Shown: piece after piece, positions 26,056 to 35,006 of the stretch
Numbering within the stretch: position 1 is the stretch's first letter
Layout of the letters: the number at the start of each line of letters is the position of its first letter
From: Pedobacter kyungheensis
GTDB taxonomy: Bacteria > Bacteroidota > Bacteroidia > Sphingobacteriales > Sphingobacteriaceae
Assembly (NCBI RefSeq): GCF_000812965.1
Contig: NZ_JSYN01000031.1
Span: 32,974 to 96,973 of the forward strand
DNA: 64,000 nucleotides
Direction of reading: 5' to 3'
Translations under genes and position numbers: made by a program
The notes under the pieces: generated by a model
Told to the model about the DNA's origin: nothing
The model's database searches: none
The model's input: the letters and a program-made list of their open reading frames with translations, nothing else

Positions 26056-26063
26056 CAAAGGTA
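26056..26063 (-). promoter_or_regulatory. -7 promoter box of gcvP
   Basis: TACCTTTG on the minus strand matches TAnnTTTG and lies 25 bases before the ATG. No glycine-riboswitch-like structure is evident in the remaining short leader. Confidence 0.55.
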
Positions 26064-26265
26064 ACAAAAACGCAGCTTTATTTCGCTATATATCAGTGTA
26101 AAAAAGGCATCTTATTCAAGTTAAAAGCTACAAAAACAGTAGATTTTATGCATGAGCCAAAAGACAAACGTTTGTCCTTTTTAAGCAAATGGGATATTAG
26201 TTTGGAAAGCACGGGCAGTACTGAAATTTAAATTTGTTCCCGTTATCCGCTGCAATCTTTTACCT

Positions 26266-26316
26266 AAACCTTATAGGTGCTAACTTTCAACAGTAACATT
26301 TAAACCTATAAGGTTT
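26266..26316. repeat. 51-bp double palindrome, copy 2
   Basis: Arms AAACCT-TAT-AGGT (26266-26278, last two bases degenerate) and AAACCT-ATA-AGGTTT (26302-26316) are inverse copies with a 21-base spacer, the same geometry as 14628-14678 but with the loop triplet changed in both arms. It lies in the 368-bp gap between gcvP and the next minus-strand gene; no gene is seen in that gap. Confidence 0.85.
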
Positions 26317-26398
26317 GTAAAAGGATTTCCGCTGCTACCGGGTTTAAAAACGAAGCAACAGCAAGAAACCATGATTGCAGAGTTACTTTATCAGTCCG

Positions 26399-27403
26399 CT
26401 ATTTTTCGCGATAGAAATAAATTCTATTCCCAATATATCCTAAATTGTTACGGTGCACAGATTTCAGATCTTCAACCAGCTGATTGGTTTCTTTAATATC
26501 GCCAAAGTGTATCACCGGTCTTATATATTTTCGTAAAACATCGTCAAAAACCATCGATACCACTGCACGTAGTTCGGAGTTTTGGTTTGGCAGCTTGTCG
26601 CTGTAAAAAGTTTCTTCACAAGCATCAAATGGGGTAATCAACTTCACACGAGCCCATTCCCCACCATAATCTACATAGCCGGGGTTATTTATTGATTGTT
26701 CCGGCCAGGATCCATCGTTAAACAAATAGTTTTTAAACAGTACAAAGGCAACTTTAATTTCAATTAATCTTCCACTGAAAATTCCATTTGTAAAACTTTT
26801 TTTTGCTATAAAAAAACTATCCAGCTCTTTATTTAAACTATTCTGAATGGTTCTCTTAAACATCCCTCCTCTGCCAACATTAAATTCGATATAATTAACC
26901 TTGGCTAAGCTGTCTTTTGAAATTTTTCCAGCTTTGATTTTGGCTTTAATTACATCATTGAGGTCTTTTGAAAATTTCTCATACCCTTCTCTAGGCCGCG
27001 GGGGATCTGCCATAGAAATAAATTCATAAACCGTGTCTGGATGGAAATACTTAACATAAACCAAAGCACTATCTAAGTAATCATCAAAGAAAACACCTCC
27101 CTCTAATCTAAGCGATTTTTGTCCTTTTAAAGACTTATTCAGTTGAATATTGAGCAAGGCTATTTTAGTTTCCGGTAACATTTGGTTAATGTCACTTATC
27201 AGCTCATATCTATTAATGTTTTTATTCGATTGTATCTTAAAAGAGCTCTCTAAATTCCTGACATTAGTACCAGCCAAACATTTTTCGAGTAAATTTTTAA
27301 CTTTCACCAAAGTAGGATCAAGCCGGTTATCATCATAAAAGGATTGTCCAAAAGCTGAATATAATATTCCGGACAACAATAATAGCAGAATGGCTTTTTT
27401 CAT
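26399..27403 (-). CDS. Secreted protein of unknown family
   Basis: The 334-residue product starts with a signal peptide (AILLLLLSGILYSAFG, then QSFYDDN). The mature part is hydrophilic with mixed helix and strand and no motif I recognise; a run of Lys-rich helices spans residues ~140-180. It ends SVHRNNLGYIGNRIYFYREK. Possibly an uncharacterised periplasmic protein. It is downstream of a lipoprotein gene on the same strand with a 67-bp gap. Confidence 0.68.
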   Translation of the reverse strand: MKKAILLLLLSGILYSAFGQSFYDDNRLDPTLVKVKNLLEKCLAGTNVRNLESSFKIQSNKNINRYELISDINQMLPETKIALLNIQLNKSLKGQKSLRLEGGVFFDDYLDSALVYVKYFHPDTVYEFISMADPPRPREGYEKFSKDLNDVIKAKIKAGKISKDSLAKVNYIEFNVGRGGMFKRTIQNSLNKELDSFFIAKKSFTNGIFSGRLIEIKVAFVLFKNYLFNDGSWPEQSINNPGYVDYGGEWARVKLITPFDACEETFYSDKLPNQNSELRAVVSMVFDDVLRKYIRPVIHFGDIKETNQLVEDLKSVHRNNLGYIGNRIYFYREK

Positions 27404-27470
27404 CTCATTGAGCCAGATTATTATACAGTACTTACTTGGATTATTCTTGCTTTAAGCTTTAGTCTTTCCC

Positions 27471-28034
27471 CTACTGTTGCACTTTCCAGCCTTCATCTTT
27501 ACTCAGTTTTAGTTTATAGGTCTTGGTAATGAAGTTGCTGTTCTTATTTGCGTCTTTATCAAAAGGCTCAAAATCGGTAGTTACCATTTTTAAAGATACC
27601 GTAACCTTGGCCGTGCTCGAGTTTACCTGCGAGAAATCGACCGGTTTCTCATCTGCCAATACATATTCTACCACTTTAACAGTAGCTTTATCGCGGTCTT
27701 GTTTCAATACCAGCGGACTTGCTTTGTCGGTTAGCGTAATCTGGTAAACAAAGCTGCTATCCTTTGAAAGGAATTTCTTTTTGGCTGTTTTTAAATCGAG
27801 TGTTACCAGCCCTTTGCTGGCCAGCGTTTTATATTTTCCCAGCTCAAACATATCGTTGGTGCTGTTGAACTTGATTTCACCAAAGTTAAAGCGTGTGGTT
27901 TTATACTCGGGATTTGCTTTCAGGTAATCGGTAATTACTTCGCCTGCTTCTTCCTGATTTATGGTGGTTTTGGTTTTACAAGCCGTAAAGCCAACAATAA
28001 GGAATGATAAAATATAAATAGTAAGTTTTTTCAT
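27471..28034 (-). CDS. Small lipoprotein of unknown family
   Basis: A lipoprotein signal peptide (IYILSFLIVGFTACKTK, Cys ~19) precedes ~168 residues. The pattern (EEAGEVITDYLKANPEYKTT, YKTLASKGLVTL, SFVYQITLTDKA, ending YKLKLSKDEGWKVQQ) suggests an alpha/beta lipoprotein similar to the one at 22518, but I do not assign a family. I use ATG 28034, which gives the clean lipobox; a longer frame upstream lacks one. Confidence 0.72.
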   Translation of the reverse strand: MKKLTIYILSFLIVGFTACKTKTTINQEEAGEVITDYLKANPEYKTTRFNFGEIKFNSTNDMFELGKYKTLASKGLVTLDLKTAKKKFLSKDSSFVYQITLTDKASPLVLKQDRDKATVKVVEYVLADEKPVDFSQVNSSTAKVTVSLKMVTTDFEPFDKDANKNSNFITKTYKLKLSKDEGWKVQQ

Positions 28035-28073
28035 AGTAAACGCGTTAAGCTTTTTAAAGGTATTTATTTTTAA

Positions 28074-28617
28074 TTTAACCGCAAAGCATGCAAACGTAAT
28101 TACCTCTTTAAGGTTTAAACCACGAAGTCGCAAAGTACACTAAGCAATAAGGCTGATACGGCCTCGGATTCTGGTTAAAAAAGAGAGATTCTGGCATACG
28201 GCAGAATGACGACTAGAATAGCTTTTCGATCAAAAACTTTGCTAAATTTTACCACCGAGGGCACCGAGCTTTACACAGAGAGCATGAAGGCATATTGCTC
28301 TGTGAGCGCTGTGCTTTTCTTTGTGTACTTTTTGGTAAAAAAACTGCAATATTCTAGCCACGGAGGCACGGAAAACGCGCACAAATAGCTTTGTGCACTC
28401 TGTTCCTACCTTTGTGTGCTTTGTGGTTAAAAACAGAGTTTCTGGCATGCGCCAGAATGACGGCTTATTGATTTTGCACGCTCTGCCCCTTGCTCTATGC
28501 ACTCTGTGCCTACCTCTGTGTGCTTTGTGGTTAAAAAAGGAACTGGCAAACGCCAGAATGACGACCAAGATAACTTTGCCAGCTTTGCGCCGACCCTCTG
28601 CGTACTTTGCGGTTAAA
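28074..28617. repeat. Palindrome cluster, inverted relative to 19133-19966
   Basis: The edges are TTTAACCGCAAAG (28074) and CTTTGCGGTTAAA (ends 28617). Inside are three hairpins of the CTGGC...GCCAGAATGACG type near 28190, 28440 and 28540 and several CTTTGTG / GTGGTTAAA words. Orientation is opposite to the 19-kb cluster. The gap between the lipoprotein and EamA genes has no credible gene. Confidence 0.88.
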
Positions 28618-28638
28618 CGGTAAACGGTTAAACCGAGC

Positions 28639-29529
28639 TTATCTCCGTTTTAAAAACTTCAGGTTAGGCAAAATCATTGCCGAAAGAATAACCACTACTC
28701 CAACCCACCTTAAAAACGAAACCTGCTCCTGCAGCACGAAACCCGCCATCATTACCGCTACAGGTAATTCGGCCGCACTTAAAATTGAACTTAATGCTGT
28801 ACCAATTCTGGGCACGCCCTCTGCAAAACATAAAGGTGGAATTACCGTTCCAAAAACAGAAATAATCAAACCCCATTTAAGTAAGCTCCCACCTAGTGCG
28901 CCGTTAAATAAAAATGCCGGCGGAAAGAGTATAAAGATGAGAATACAAGCTCCCGTAATCATCAGGGCACTTTTCTTCAGCACCGGATATTCGTTACCAA
29001 TCCTGCCGCTTAGCAATAAGAAACCCGCGTAAGATACCGCAGCCAGTAAGCCAAAACCAATTCCTTTTAAGCTCATATCACTAATTCGCGTTTCTACCAT
29101 ACCACTCGCCAGTACTGTTCCGCCTAAAACCAAAACTATAGCCAGCAACTGTAAACCAGTAGGTTTCTTCTTAAAAAACACGAGCTCCATTAAAATGCTC
29201 ATCCAGATAAACTGCATTAGCAATACAATGGCTACCGAATTGGGTACAAGCTTAACTGATTGATAGTAAAAAACACTTACTAATCCGGTACAAGTACCCG
29301 CCAATACCATTTTCCACCATGGGGTAAGTAAAACTTTTTCTTTTGCCTTATATTTTGAAGAGCGGCTTTGAAAGAAAAACAATACCCATAAAATTACAGC
29401 GCCTAAAAAGGCCTGTGCACCGGTTACATCGCCAAGGGTATAACCTTCGTGGTAAGCCAGTTTAACAAATGTAGAGAGTATGCCAAAACTGCAGGCACCG
29501 AAAAAAACAAGGAGGATTCCTTTTAACAT
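28639..29529 (-). CDS. EamA-family (DMT superfamily) transporter
   Basis: The 296-residue protein has about ten membrane helices in two EamA repeats, beginning ILLVFFGACSFGILSTFVK and with the second repeat at GIGFGLLAAVSYAGFLLLSG. Such proteins export small metabolites or amino acids across the inner membrane; the substrate is unknown. The ATG lies 6 bases downstream of two 14-bp repeats that cover its upstream region. It ends just before the 28-kb repeat cluster. Confidence 0.88.
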   Translation of the reverse strand: MLKGILLVFFGACSFGILSTFVKLAYHEGYTLGDVTGAQAFLGAVILWVLFFFQSRSSKYKAKEKVLLTPWWKMVLAGTCTGLVSVFYYQSVKLVPNSVAIVLLMQFIWMSILMELVFFKKKPTGLQLLAIVLVLGGTVLASGMVETRISDMSLKGIGFGLLAAVSYAGFLLLSGRIGNEYPVLKKSALMITGACILIFILFPPAFLFNGALGGSLLKWGLIISVFGTVIPPLCFAEGVPRIGTALSSILSAAELPVAVMMAGFVLQEQVSFLRWVGVVVILSAMILPNLKFLKRR

Positions 29530-29535
29530 TTATAA

Positions 29536-29563
29536 AGTATCAGGTATTTAGTATCAGGTACAA
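29536..29563. repeat. 14-bp tandem repeat, two copies
   Basis: AGTATCAGGTATTT followed by AGTATCAGGTACAA, same unit as at 2491, directly upstream of the EamA ATG (29529). Confidence 0.85.
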
Positions 29564-29647
29564 CTGGCTTGCTAAGCCTGCCTATTAAACAAACTAATTT
29601 TAACAATAGTTATAGCTTTAAGCTTTTTGCTTTAGTCTTTCTGCTTT

Positions 29648-30364
29648 TTAAGCAAGTTGCTGCAAATATTTCTGGATAGTAGTTTCCAAACCTAAATAAA
29701 GTGCATCGCTAATTAACGCATGGCCTATAGAAACCTCTAGCAAACCCGGAATACTCTGCGCAAAATAGTGCAGGTTATGTAAATCCAGATCGTGACCGGC
29801 GTTAATGCCCAAACCCAATTTATTGGCATGGTGCGCCGCAGCAATATAATTCACTACAGCCTTTTCGCGGTCGGCAAAATAGTTATGTGCGTAAGCCTCA
29901 GTGTAAAGTTCAATGCGGTCCGTTCCGGTTTCTACCGCACCTTCTACCATTTCCACAACCGGATCAACAAAAATAGAAACCCTGATGCCAGCCTTTTGAA
30001 AAACAGCAACCATTTCTTTCAGGTAATCTTTGTGCTTAATCGTATCCCAGCCATGGTTAGAGGTAATCTGTCCTTCAGCATCAGGCACCAAAGTAACCTG
30101 TGCAGGTTGATTGGCCAAAACCAGGTCTACAAATTTATCTTCGCGGCAATTGCCTTCAATGTTAAACTCTGTTGCAATAACAGCTTTTAAATCGTAAACA
30201 TCCTGGTAACGGATATGTCTTTCGTCCGGACGCGGGTGAACAGTAATTCCCTGCGCACCGAAACGTTCGCAATCTAATGCAACCTTAACCAGATCAGGAT
30301 TATTACCGCCGCGGCTGTTGCGTAGTGTAGCAATTTTATTGATGTTAACCGATAACTTTGTCAT
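29648..30364 (-). CDS. pdxJ: Pyridoxine 5'-phosphate synthase
   Basis: It forms pyridoxine phosphate from 1-deoxyxylulose 5-phosphate and amino-acetone phosphate in the DXP-dependent B6 pathway. Landmarks are LSVNINKIATLRNSRGG at the start, TVHPRPDERHI, CNxR-like NCREDKF, VTLVPDAEGQITS and GINAGHDLDLHNL. The length is 238. ATG 30364 is supported by the family N-terminus and by a TATCTTTG box 4 bases upstream; the longer frame upstream is not coding. A pdxA partner is not in the window. Confidence 0.96.
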   Translation of the reverse strand: MTKLSVNINKIATLRNSRGGNNPDLVKVALDCERFGAQGITVHPRPDERHIRYQDVYDLKAVIATEFNIEGNCREDKFVDLVLANQPAQVTLVPDAEGQITSNHGWDTIKHKDYLKEMVAVFQKAGIRVSIFVDPVVEMVEGAVETGTDRIELYTEAYAHNYFADREKAVVNYIAAAHHANKLGLGINAGHDLDLHNLHYFAQSIPGLLEVSIGHALISDALYLGLETTIQKYLQQLA

Positions 30365-30368
30365 AAAA

Positions 30369-30376
30369 CAAAGATA
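30369..30376 (-). promoter_or_regulatory. -7 box abutting pdxJ start (leaderless mRNA likely)
   Basis: TATCTTTG on the minus strand ends only 4 bases before ATG 30364. With the start point normally a few bases after this box, the transcript would begin at or next to the ATG. Confidence 0.55.
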
Positions 30377-30447
30377 GCGCTTTGCCTTTGTTAATCTTAA
30401 ACCTTGAAAAAATTTGACTTTTTTTTGCTCATATTTGCTTCTGGTAA

Positions 30448-32088
30448 ATGAATATAAAGGACACGACATTATATAAGCTCCTCATTGCACTGATTGTACT
30501 GATGAGCACCTTTGCCCTTTTCGGTGGTATTATGGAACCCGATTCGGCACTCTACGCTTCTATTGCCAAAAACATGGTGCTTAGAAACGATTGGGTTAAC
30601 ATTTATGTTCGCGGGGTAGACTGGCTCGATAAACCCCACCTAACCTTCTGGCTCGCTGCAGTTTCTTTTAAAATATTTGGCATCAATGCTTTTGCCTATA
30701 AACTCCCCTCCTTCTTATTTGGCTTATGGGGTGCCTGGCATTTGTACAAACTGGCGAAGGATATCTACAGCGAAAAAACCGGGCTCATTTCTGCCCTTAT
30801 TTTTTTAAGTGCACTCCATATTCTCATCTCAACATTCGATGTGCGTGCCGAGGTTTACATTACCACTTTTACCCTGGCAGCCATTTATCATTATTACAAA
30901 GCACATCAAAATACTTTCTGGCATATTGTAGCAGGTTCATTTTTTGCCGCTTGTGCCATCATGATTAAAGGCATATTTGTTTTAATTCCCGTTTTCGGTG
31001 GTTTTATCATTTACTGGTTCTTAACCAAACAATTTAAGCAATTACTAAAACTGAAATGGTGGCTTGCCATCGTGCTCATCTTTGTTTTTATTATCCCCGA
31101 GCTTTATACCTTATATGTACAATTCGATTTGCATCCTGAAAAACTGGTATTCGGCAAAACCAATGTTTCGGGTTTAAAGTTTTTCTTTTGGGATAGCCAG
31201 TTCGGCCGCTTCTTTAACAACGGCCCCATTAAAGGCAAAGGCGACATTTCTTTCTTTCTACATACCACACTCTGGGCATTTTTACCCTGGTCGATATTGT
31301 TCTACACTGCAATTGTTAACCTGTTAAAAAAACAAAACCGCAAAGATTTACCTGCAGAAAGCATCATGATCTGGACGAGTGCTGCAATAACTTTCCTTTT
31401 ATTTTCCCTTTCGAAATTCCAGTTGCCGCATTATATTTTAATCATTCTGCCCCAATTTGCCATCATCACAGCTTTGTATATTCAGAAACTTGAAGGCAAA
31501 AATTTGAAGATATTTTTAACGGTGCAGCATATACTGGCGATACTGATTGCCTTAATCCTTAGCCTCGTTGCTATCGCTTTTGGTTTTAAAAACAATTACC
31601 TGGCCATCGCCAGCTTAGTTGTGGTACTGATTGTTTCTTTCTTTGCATTTAAAGGAATTAAGCCCGAAACCCTTTTAGTACGAAGCACTTTTATTTCGGT
31701 AAACCTCATGTTGTTCCTCTCAGTATTTTTCTATCCATCAGTTTTAAAATATGAATCGGGTATGGAAGCAGGCAATTGGCTAAAAGAAAATCATCCCAAT
31801 GCCAAAGCATCAGTTTTGATGTACCCTGATGCGTATTCCTTTGATTTTTATGCCCAGGGAGAGCCCAAATACTTTTGGACTTATGAAGAGCTAGATAAGT
31901 TTAGGGGCGATGAAAACCTGGTGATTTATACTCCTGAATCGGAACTGCCCAGACTAAAAAAAGATTATGCTGCCGAGGTGTTAAAATCGTTCGAATACTA
32001 TCACATCACCAAGCTTACACCCAAATTTATCAATGCCAAAACGCGTCCTCAGCTATTAGAACATTTTTACCTGGTTAAATTGCATTAA
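30448..32088 (+). CDS. ArnT/GT39-like membrane glycosyltransferase
   Basis: The 546-residue protein has about 12 membrane helices and the GT39/PMT-type first loop GIMEPDSALYASIAKNM (catalytic-type Asp) followed by DWLDKPHLTFWLAA, as in ArnT. The C-terminal ~110 residues are a soluble periplasmic domain (ENHPNAKASVLMYPDAYSF). It probably moves a sugar from a polyprenyl carrier to lipid A, glycan or protein. A GtrA gene follows after one base, consistent with a carrier-flipping partner. Confidence 0.87.
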   Translation: MNIKDTTLYKLLIALIVLMSTFALFGGIMEPDSALYASIAKNMVLRNDWVNIYVRGVDWLDKPHLTFWLAAVSFKIFGINAFAYKLPSFLFGLWGAWHLYKLAKDIYSEKTGLISALIFLSALHILISTFDVRAEVYITTFTLAAIYHYYKAHQNTFWHIVAGSFFAACAIMIKGIFVLIPVFGGFIIYWFLTKQFKQLLKLKWWLAIVLIFVFIIPELYTLYVQFDLHPEKLVFGKTNVSGLKFFFWDSQFGRFFNNGPIKGKGDISFFLHTTLWAFLPWSILFYTAIVNLLKKQNRKDLPAESIMIWTSAAITFLLFSLSKFQLPHYILIILPQFAIITALYIQKLEGKNLKIFLTVQHILAILIALILSLVAIAFGFKNNYLAIASLVVVLIVSFFAFKGIKPETLLVRSTFISVNLMLFLSVFFYPSVLKYESGMEAGNWLKENHPNAKASVLMYPDAYSFDFYAQGEPKYFWTYEELDKFRGDENLVIYTPESELPRLKKDYAAEVLKSFEYYHITKLTPKFINAKTRPQLLEHFYLVKLH

Positions 32089-32089
32089 A

Positions 32090-32470
32090 ATGGATTTATT
32101 CTTCCGCATTATAAAGTTTGGATTGACTGGCCTGCTCGGAATGGCGATCGATTTCGGTGCTACATGGCTTTTCAAAGAAAAGATAAAGGTAAACAAGTAT
32201 GTGGCCAATGCCATTGGTTTTACACTCGCGGTAACCAATAATTACCTCATTAACCGGATATGGACTTTTGAGAGTACCAACAGCCACTGGGGAACCGAGT
32301 TTAGCAAATTTTTAGTGGTTAGCCTAATTGGCTTAGGCCTCAATACCATTATCATTTACCTTTTCCATCAACGCAAAAACGGCACTAATTTTTATGTAGC
32401 CAAGTTTTTCGCCATCGTTATTGTATTTGTATGGAATTTCCTGGCAAATATGTTGTTTACGTTTAGATAA
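32090..32470 (+). CDS. GtrA-family membrane protein
   Basis: The 126-residue protein has four helices and the GtrA pattern IIKFGLTGLLGMAIDFGAT at the N-terminus, NNYLINRIWTFES, and a C-terminal KFFAIVIVFVWNFLANMLFTFR. GtrA proteins are thought to flip polyprenyl-linked sugars for glycan decoration. It starts one base after the GT39 stop, a functional pair. Confidence 0.93.
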   Translation: MDLFFRIIKFGLTGLLGMAIDFGATWLFKEKIKVNKYVANAIGFTLAVTNNYLINRIWTFESTNSHWGTEFSKFLVVSLIGLGLNTIIIYLFHQRKNGTNFYVAKFFAIVIVFVWNFLANMLFTFR

Positions 32471-32552
32471 CGCGGAGCATTTTACCATCAAGGTCATTAA
32501 GTGAATATATTTCTTGAATAAAAGCTTAAATAACTTATCGGGTTCATTTTTC

Positions 32553-32680
32553 ACCATATAAGAAACATAAGGCAATTAAGTATTATGGCCCTTAAATGGG
32601 CTTATAGGATTTATATTTTACCATATAAGAAACATCAGATAAATAAACTTATATACTCTTAAATGGCTTATATGGTTAAG
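32553..32680. repeat. ACCATATAAG repeats, direct and inverted
   Basis: ACCATATAAGAAACATAAG (32553-32571) and ACCATATAAGAAACATCAG (32620-32638) are direct copies; CTTAAATGGCTTATATGGT (from 32658) is a partly inverted form. TTAACCATATAAGGCATAT recurs at 43001. The gap 32471-32788 holds only repeats. Confidence 0.8.
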
Positions 32681-32702
32681 ATTTAATAAAAACATCTGCC
32701 GG

Positions 32703-32730
32703 AGAGATCCTGAAACGAGTTCAGGATGAC
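32703..32730. repeat. Single GTCAT/AGAGAT hairpin arm
   Basis: On the minus strand this starts GTCATCCTGAA and ends GGATCTCT; TCCTGAA pairs with TTCAGGA. It is the third stem variant of the arm type seen at 63078. Confidence 0.85.
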
Positions 32731-32788
32731 GACTTGGTATGCAACCAGAACGGCCTAATGAACAAATGACTAGTGAACCAATAAATCT

Positions 32789-32911
32789 TTAAGTCACATT
32801 TTTGCCGATAAAGTAAAACACCACGAGCCAGATCAACCCTTTAATCAGGAAGAACAGAAAGCCTACAAGGCCTACCCTTTTGAACCATAATTTTACTTTT
32901 TCTTTGTTCAT
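32789..32911 (-). CDS. 40-residue single-pass membrane protein
   Basis: The frame runs ATG 32911 to TAA 32789 and codes a Lys-rich start (MNKEKVKLWFKRVG) then one strong hydrophobic segment (LVGFLFFLIKGLIWLVVFYF) and a short GKNVT tail. The composition, clean start and isolated place on its own strand make it likely real. Similar tiny membrane proteins are common in this phylum. Function unknown. Confidence 0.7.
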   Translation of the reverse strand: MNKEKVKLWFKRVGLVGFLFFLIKGLIWLVVFYFIGKNVT

Positions 32912-33050
32912 TACTGTTTTGGTAAAGATAACAGATTTGAGCTAAATTAGAAAGATTTTAAATAAGGATTAAACAATTAGGGCAAAAGCGCCTGTAGTTT
33001 TACATTCTAACGAAAATTGATTAGCTTCAAAGCACATTTAACCTTTCAAT

Positions 33051-33551
33051 ATGAAAAAAATCATCATCCTCTTACTGGTGTTGGCCACAGGTAAAATCTT
33101 TGCCCACGAACAAAAAACAGTAAATCAAGCTGAAATACTTTCAAAAATAGCTGTAACCACTATTGATACGGCGAAAAAAATGAGCAGTCAGGACTGGAAA
33201 AACGTAGAAAACGAGCTCAAAAAAGCCTTACCTAAAAGCCTGGTAAAAACCATGATGAAACAGCTAAAATCGGCTGAAGCCATAGGCAAATCGGGCAATG
33301 CCAGCGATCAGCGTGCCATAGCCAACCTGATTGCAAAAGGTATGGCCGATCATGCCGACGAACTGGATTACGAATTGGAGAAAAAAGAAATTATCGACGA
33401 TTATAAGAATGGCGATTACGATTCTGCTGCCGAAAAAAGAGAAGCCAGAAAAGAAATGAAAGCAGATTTAAAGGAACTTAAAAAAGATTACAAGGAAAGC
33501 CTGAAAGAAAAAAAGAAAGAGAAGAAAGTGGCTAATACCCAATTTATTTAA
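33051..33551 (+). CDS. Small secreted protein, Lys-rich
   Basis: A signal peptide (ILLLVLATGKIFA, then HEQKT) precedes ~150 residues that are almost entirely helical. Residues 110-160 are a charged Lys/Glu segment (KKEIIDDYKNGDYDSAAEKR and onward to KKEKKV). No family recognised. It is 11 bp before the deacetylase-like gene and may be cotranscribed with it. Confidence 0.68.
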   Translation: MKKIIILLLVLATGKIFAHEQKTVNQAEILSKIAVTTIDTAKKMSSQDWKNVENELKKALPKSLVKTMMKQLKSAEAIGKSGNASDQRAIANLIAKGMADHADELDYELEKKEIIDDYKNGDYDSAAEKREARKEMKADLKELKKDYKESLKEKKKEKKVANTQFI

Positions 33552-33562
33552 GTTTTTTAGTC

Positions 33563-34531
33563 ATGCTAAAATTTAAAGCGCTTTTCATATTCGTACTGTT
33601 AAGCACCTGCCTTTATGCTCAAAAATTTGAATCGCTAAGCAGGTACAAGGTAAATTATGCTTTAGCCAAAGATGCAACAGCACAATGGCTTGCTATAAGA
33701 AGTTTTACAGCTGAAGGAGAAAAGTATCTGCTGTTGGTTAATCCACAAACACTAGATACTAAGGTTGATATTGCCAATAACTATACCACAAGCAGCCTGA
33801 AATGGCCCAATGTACTGGCTATTTTCAAAAATACAGCCTATGTTAAAGCATTAGAAGCCGCAGCCGCCAAAGATGTTCAGTTACAAAATGCCGGTATTGA
33901 TCATGCTTTTCCGAATGAAAAGGGAATTACATTAACCATCGACCTCTGCCCTTCGCACAAAGCTTTAGACCGCATTATCTTTCAATCGGTTTTCGATGAA
34001 TTTAAAAAGATTGAACAACCTGCCCCATTAGCCATTTCGGTTTCGGGCAAATGGATGCTAAAGCATGAGGATGATTTAAACTGGCTAAAAAGCCTGGTTG
34101 CACAAAAAGAGCTGAACATTACCTGGGTTAACCATTCTTACAACCACGAAGTAAACCAATTACCCCTGACCGAAAACTTTTTGCTGGCCCCTGGAACAAA
34201 TCTGGATGTTGAGGTTTTGGAAAATGAGAAACTGATGCTCAAAAACGATTTAACCCCATCGGTATTTTTCCGCTTTCCGGGTTTGGTTTCGGATAAAGGA
34301 ATTGTAGATAAAATTGAAACCTATGGTTTAATTCCAATAGGTAGTGATGCCTGGCTGGCCAAAGGTCAGCAACCCAATGCCGGCAGTATTGTATTGATTC
34401 ATGGCAATGGAAACGAAGAGATCGGCGTGAAAGATTTTATCCAACTGTTAAAAACAAGACAAGCAGATGTAAACCACAAACAATGGCTGTTATTTGATTT
34501 AAGGCAGGGACTGGAAAAGGAATTTGAGTAA
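33563..34531 (+). CDS. Secreted polysaccharide-deacetylase-like protein
   Basis: A signal peptide (residues 1-19) leads to a NodB-like fold with a divergent first motif ITLTIDLCPSHKA (Asp in place of the usual DD), then TWVNHSYNHEVNQL as the HxxxH zinc motif, FFRFPGLVSDKG as the third motif and a late SIVLIHGNG. Asp, both His and the Arg/Pro motif remain, so metal binding is plausible. It may act on cell-wall or foreign glycans; substrate unknown. Confidence 0.78.
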   Translation: MLKFKALFIFVLLSTCLYAQKFESLSRYKVNYALAKDATAQWLAIRSFTAEGEKYLLLVNPQTLDTKVDIANNYTTSSLKWPNVLAIFKNTAYVKALEAAAAKDVQLQNAGIDHAFPNEKGITLTIDLCPSHKALDRIIFQSVFDEFKKIEQPAPLAISVSGKWMLKHEDDLNWLKSLVAQKELNITWVNHSYNHEVNQLPLTENFLLAPGTNLDVEVLENEKLMLKNDLTPSVFFRFPGLVSDKGIVDKIETYGLIPIGSDAWLAKGQQPNAGSIVLIHGNGNEEIGVKDFIQLLKTRQADVNHKQWLLFDLRQGLEKEFE

Positions 34532-34536
34532 TCGCA

Positions 34537-34663
34537 TTTTTAACCGCAAAGTACGCTAAGATGAGACGCAAAGATCACGAAGATTAAAACAGGTAAAGCA
34601 TACAGATTATTTGCAACCTACTCAGCGCTGCTTTGCGAAAACTTTGCGCTCTTTGCGGTAAAA
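34537..34663. repeat. Inverted ACCGCAAAG repeat pair
   Basis: TTTTAACCGCAAAG at 34537 and CTTTGCGGTAAAA at 34651 are inverse ends with imperfect inner copies (CGCAAAG / CTTTGCG). It lies between two convergent genes and matches the edges of the 19- and 28-kb clusters. Confidence 0.8.
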
Positions 34664-34664
34664 C

Positions 34665-35006
34665 CTAATTCTTAACAGGCAACAACTTTATTTCTTTTGC
34701 TTTAAAGCGGTTATTTACAATTTCGCCGGTTACTTCTGCTTTGCTTACGGCATTACAAAAACCATGCTCGCCGTGCGCATCACCGAAATCATCTATATTT
34801 TTACCATCAACAAAATAGGGCTTACCATCTATTTTCACAGCCAGTTCGCAATCTTTACCTTTCATTTTAAACTGGCATTCGCCACAGGCAATATCAACAG
34901 TTTGTTTGGTAATAACTTTTGCGGCAACAGCTTTTTTAGGTGCGGTTTGGGCATTTGCAGTTAAGCTAACCAGGCCGATAAAAATAGCAAGGAATAGTTT
35001 TTTCAT
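34665..35006 (-). CDS. DUF6370-like secreted protein
   Basis: A signal peptide (AIFIGLVSLTANA) precedes a ~90-residue domain with CGECQFKMKGKDCELAVKI, DGKPYFVDGKNIDDFGDAHG and FCNAVSKAEVTGEI. The CxxC...C...C pattern and PYFVDG resemble the uncharacterised DUF6370 family and suggest metal or disulfide chemistry in the periplasm. Its stop abuts an inverted repeat. Function unknown. Confidence 0.72.
   Translation of the reverse strand: MKKLFLAIFIGLVSLTANAQTAPKKAVAAKVITKQTVDIACGECQFKMKGKDCELAVKIDGKPYFVDGKNIDDFGDAHGEHGFCNAVSKAEVTGEIVNNRFKAKEIKLLPVKN

Noticed and set aside
26031..26062. Glycine riboswitch before gcvP
   Set aside because: The leader after the -7 box is too short (about 25 bases).
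26049..26231. 60-codon plus-strand frame upstream of gcvP
   Set aside because: Overlaps the gcvP promoter region; no start signal and no recognisable features.
28242..28568. 108-codon minus-strand frame in the 28-kb cluster
   Set aside because: Built from palindromic repeat words; no family features.
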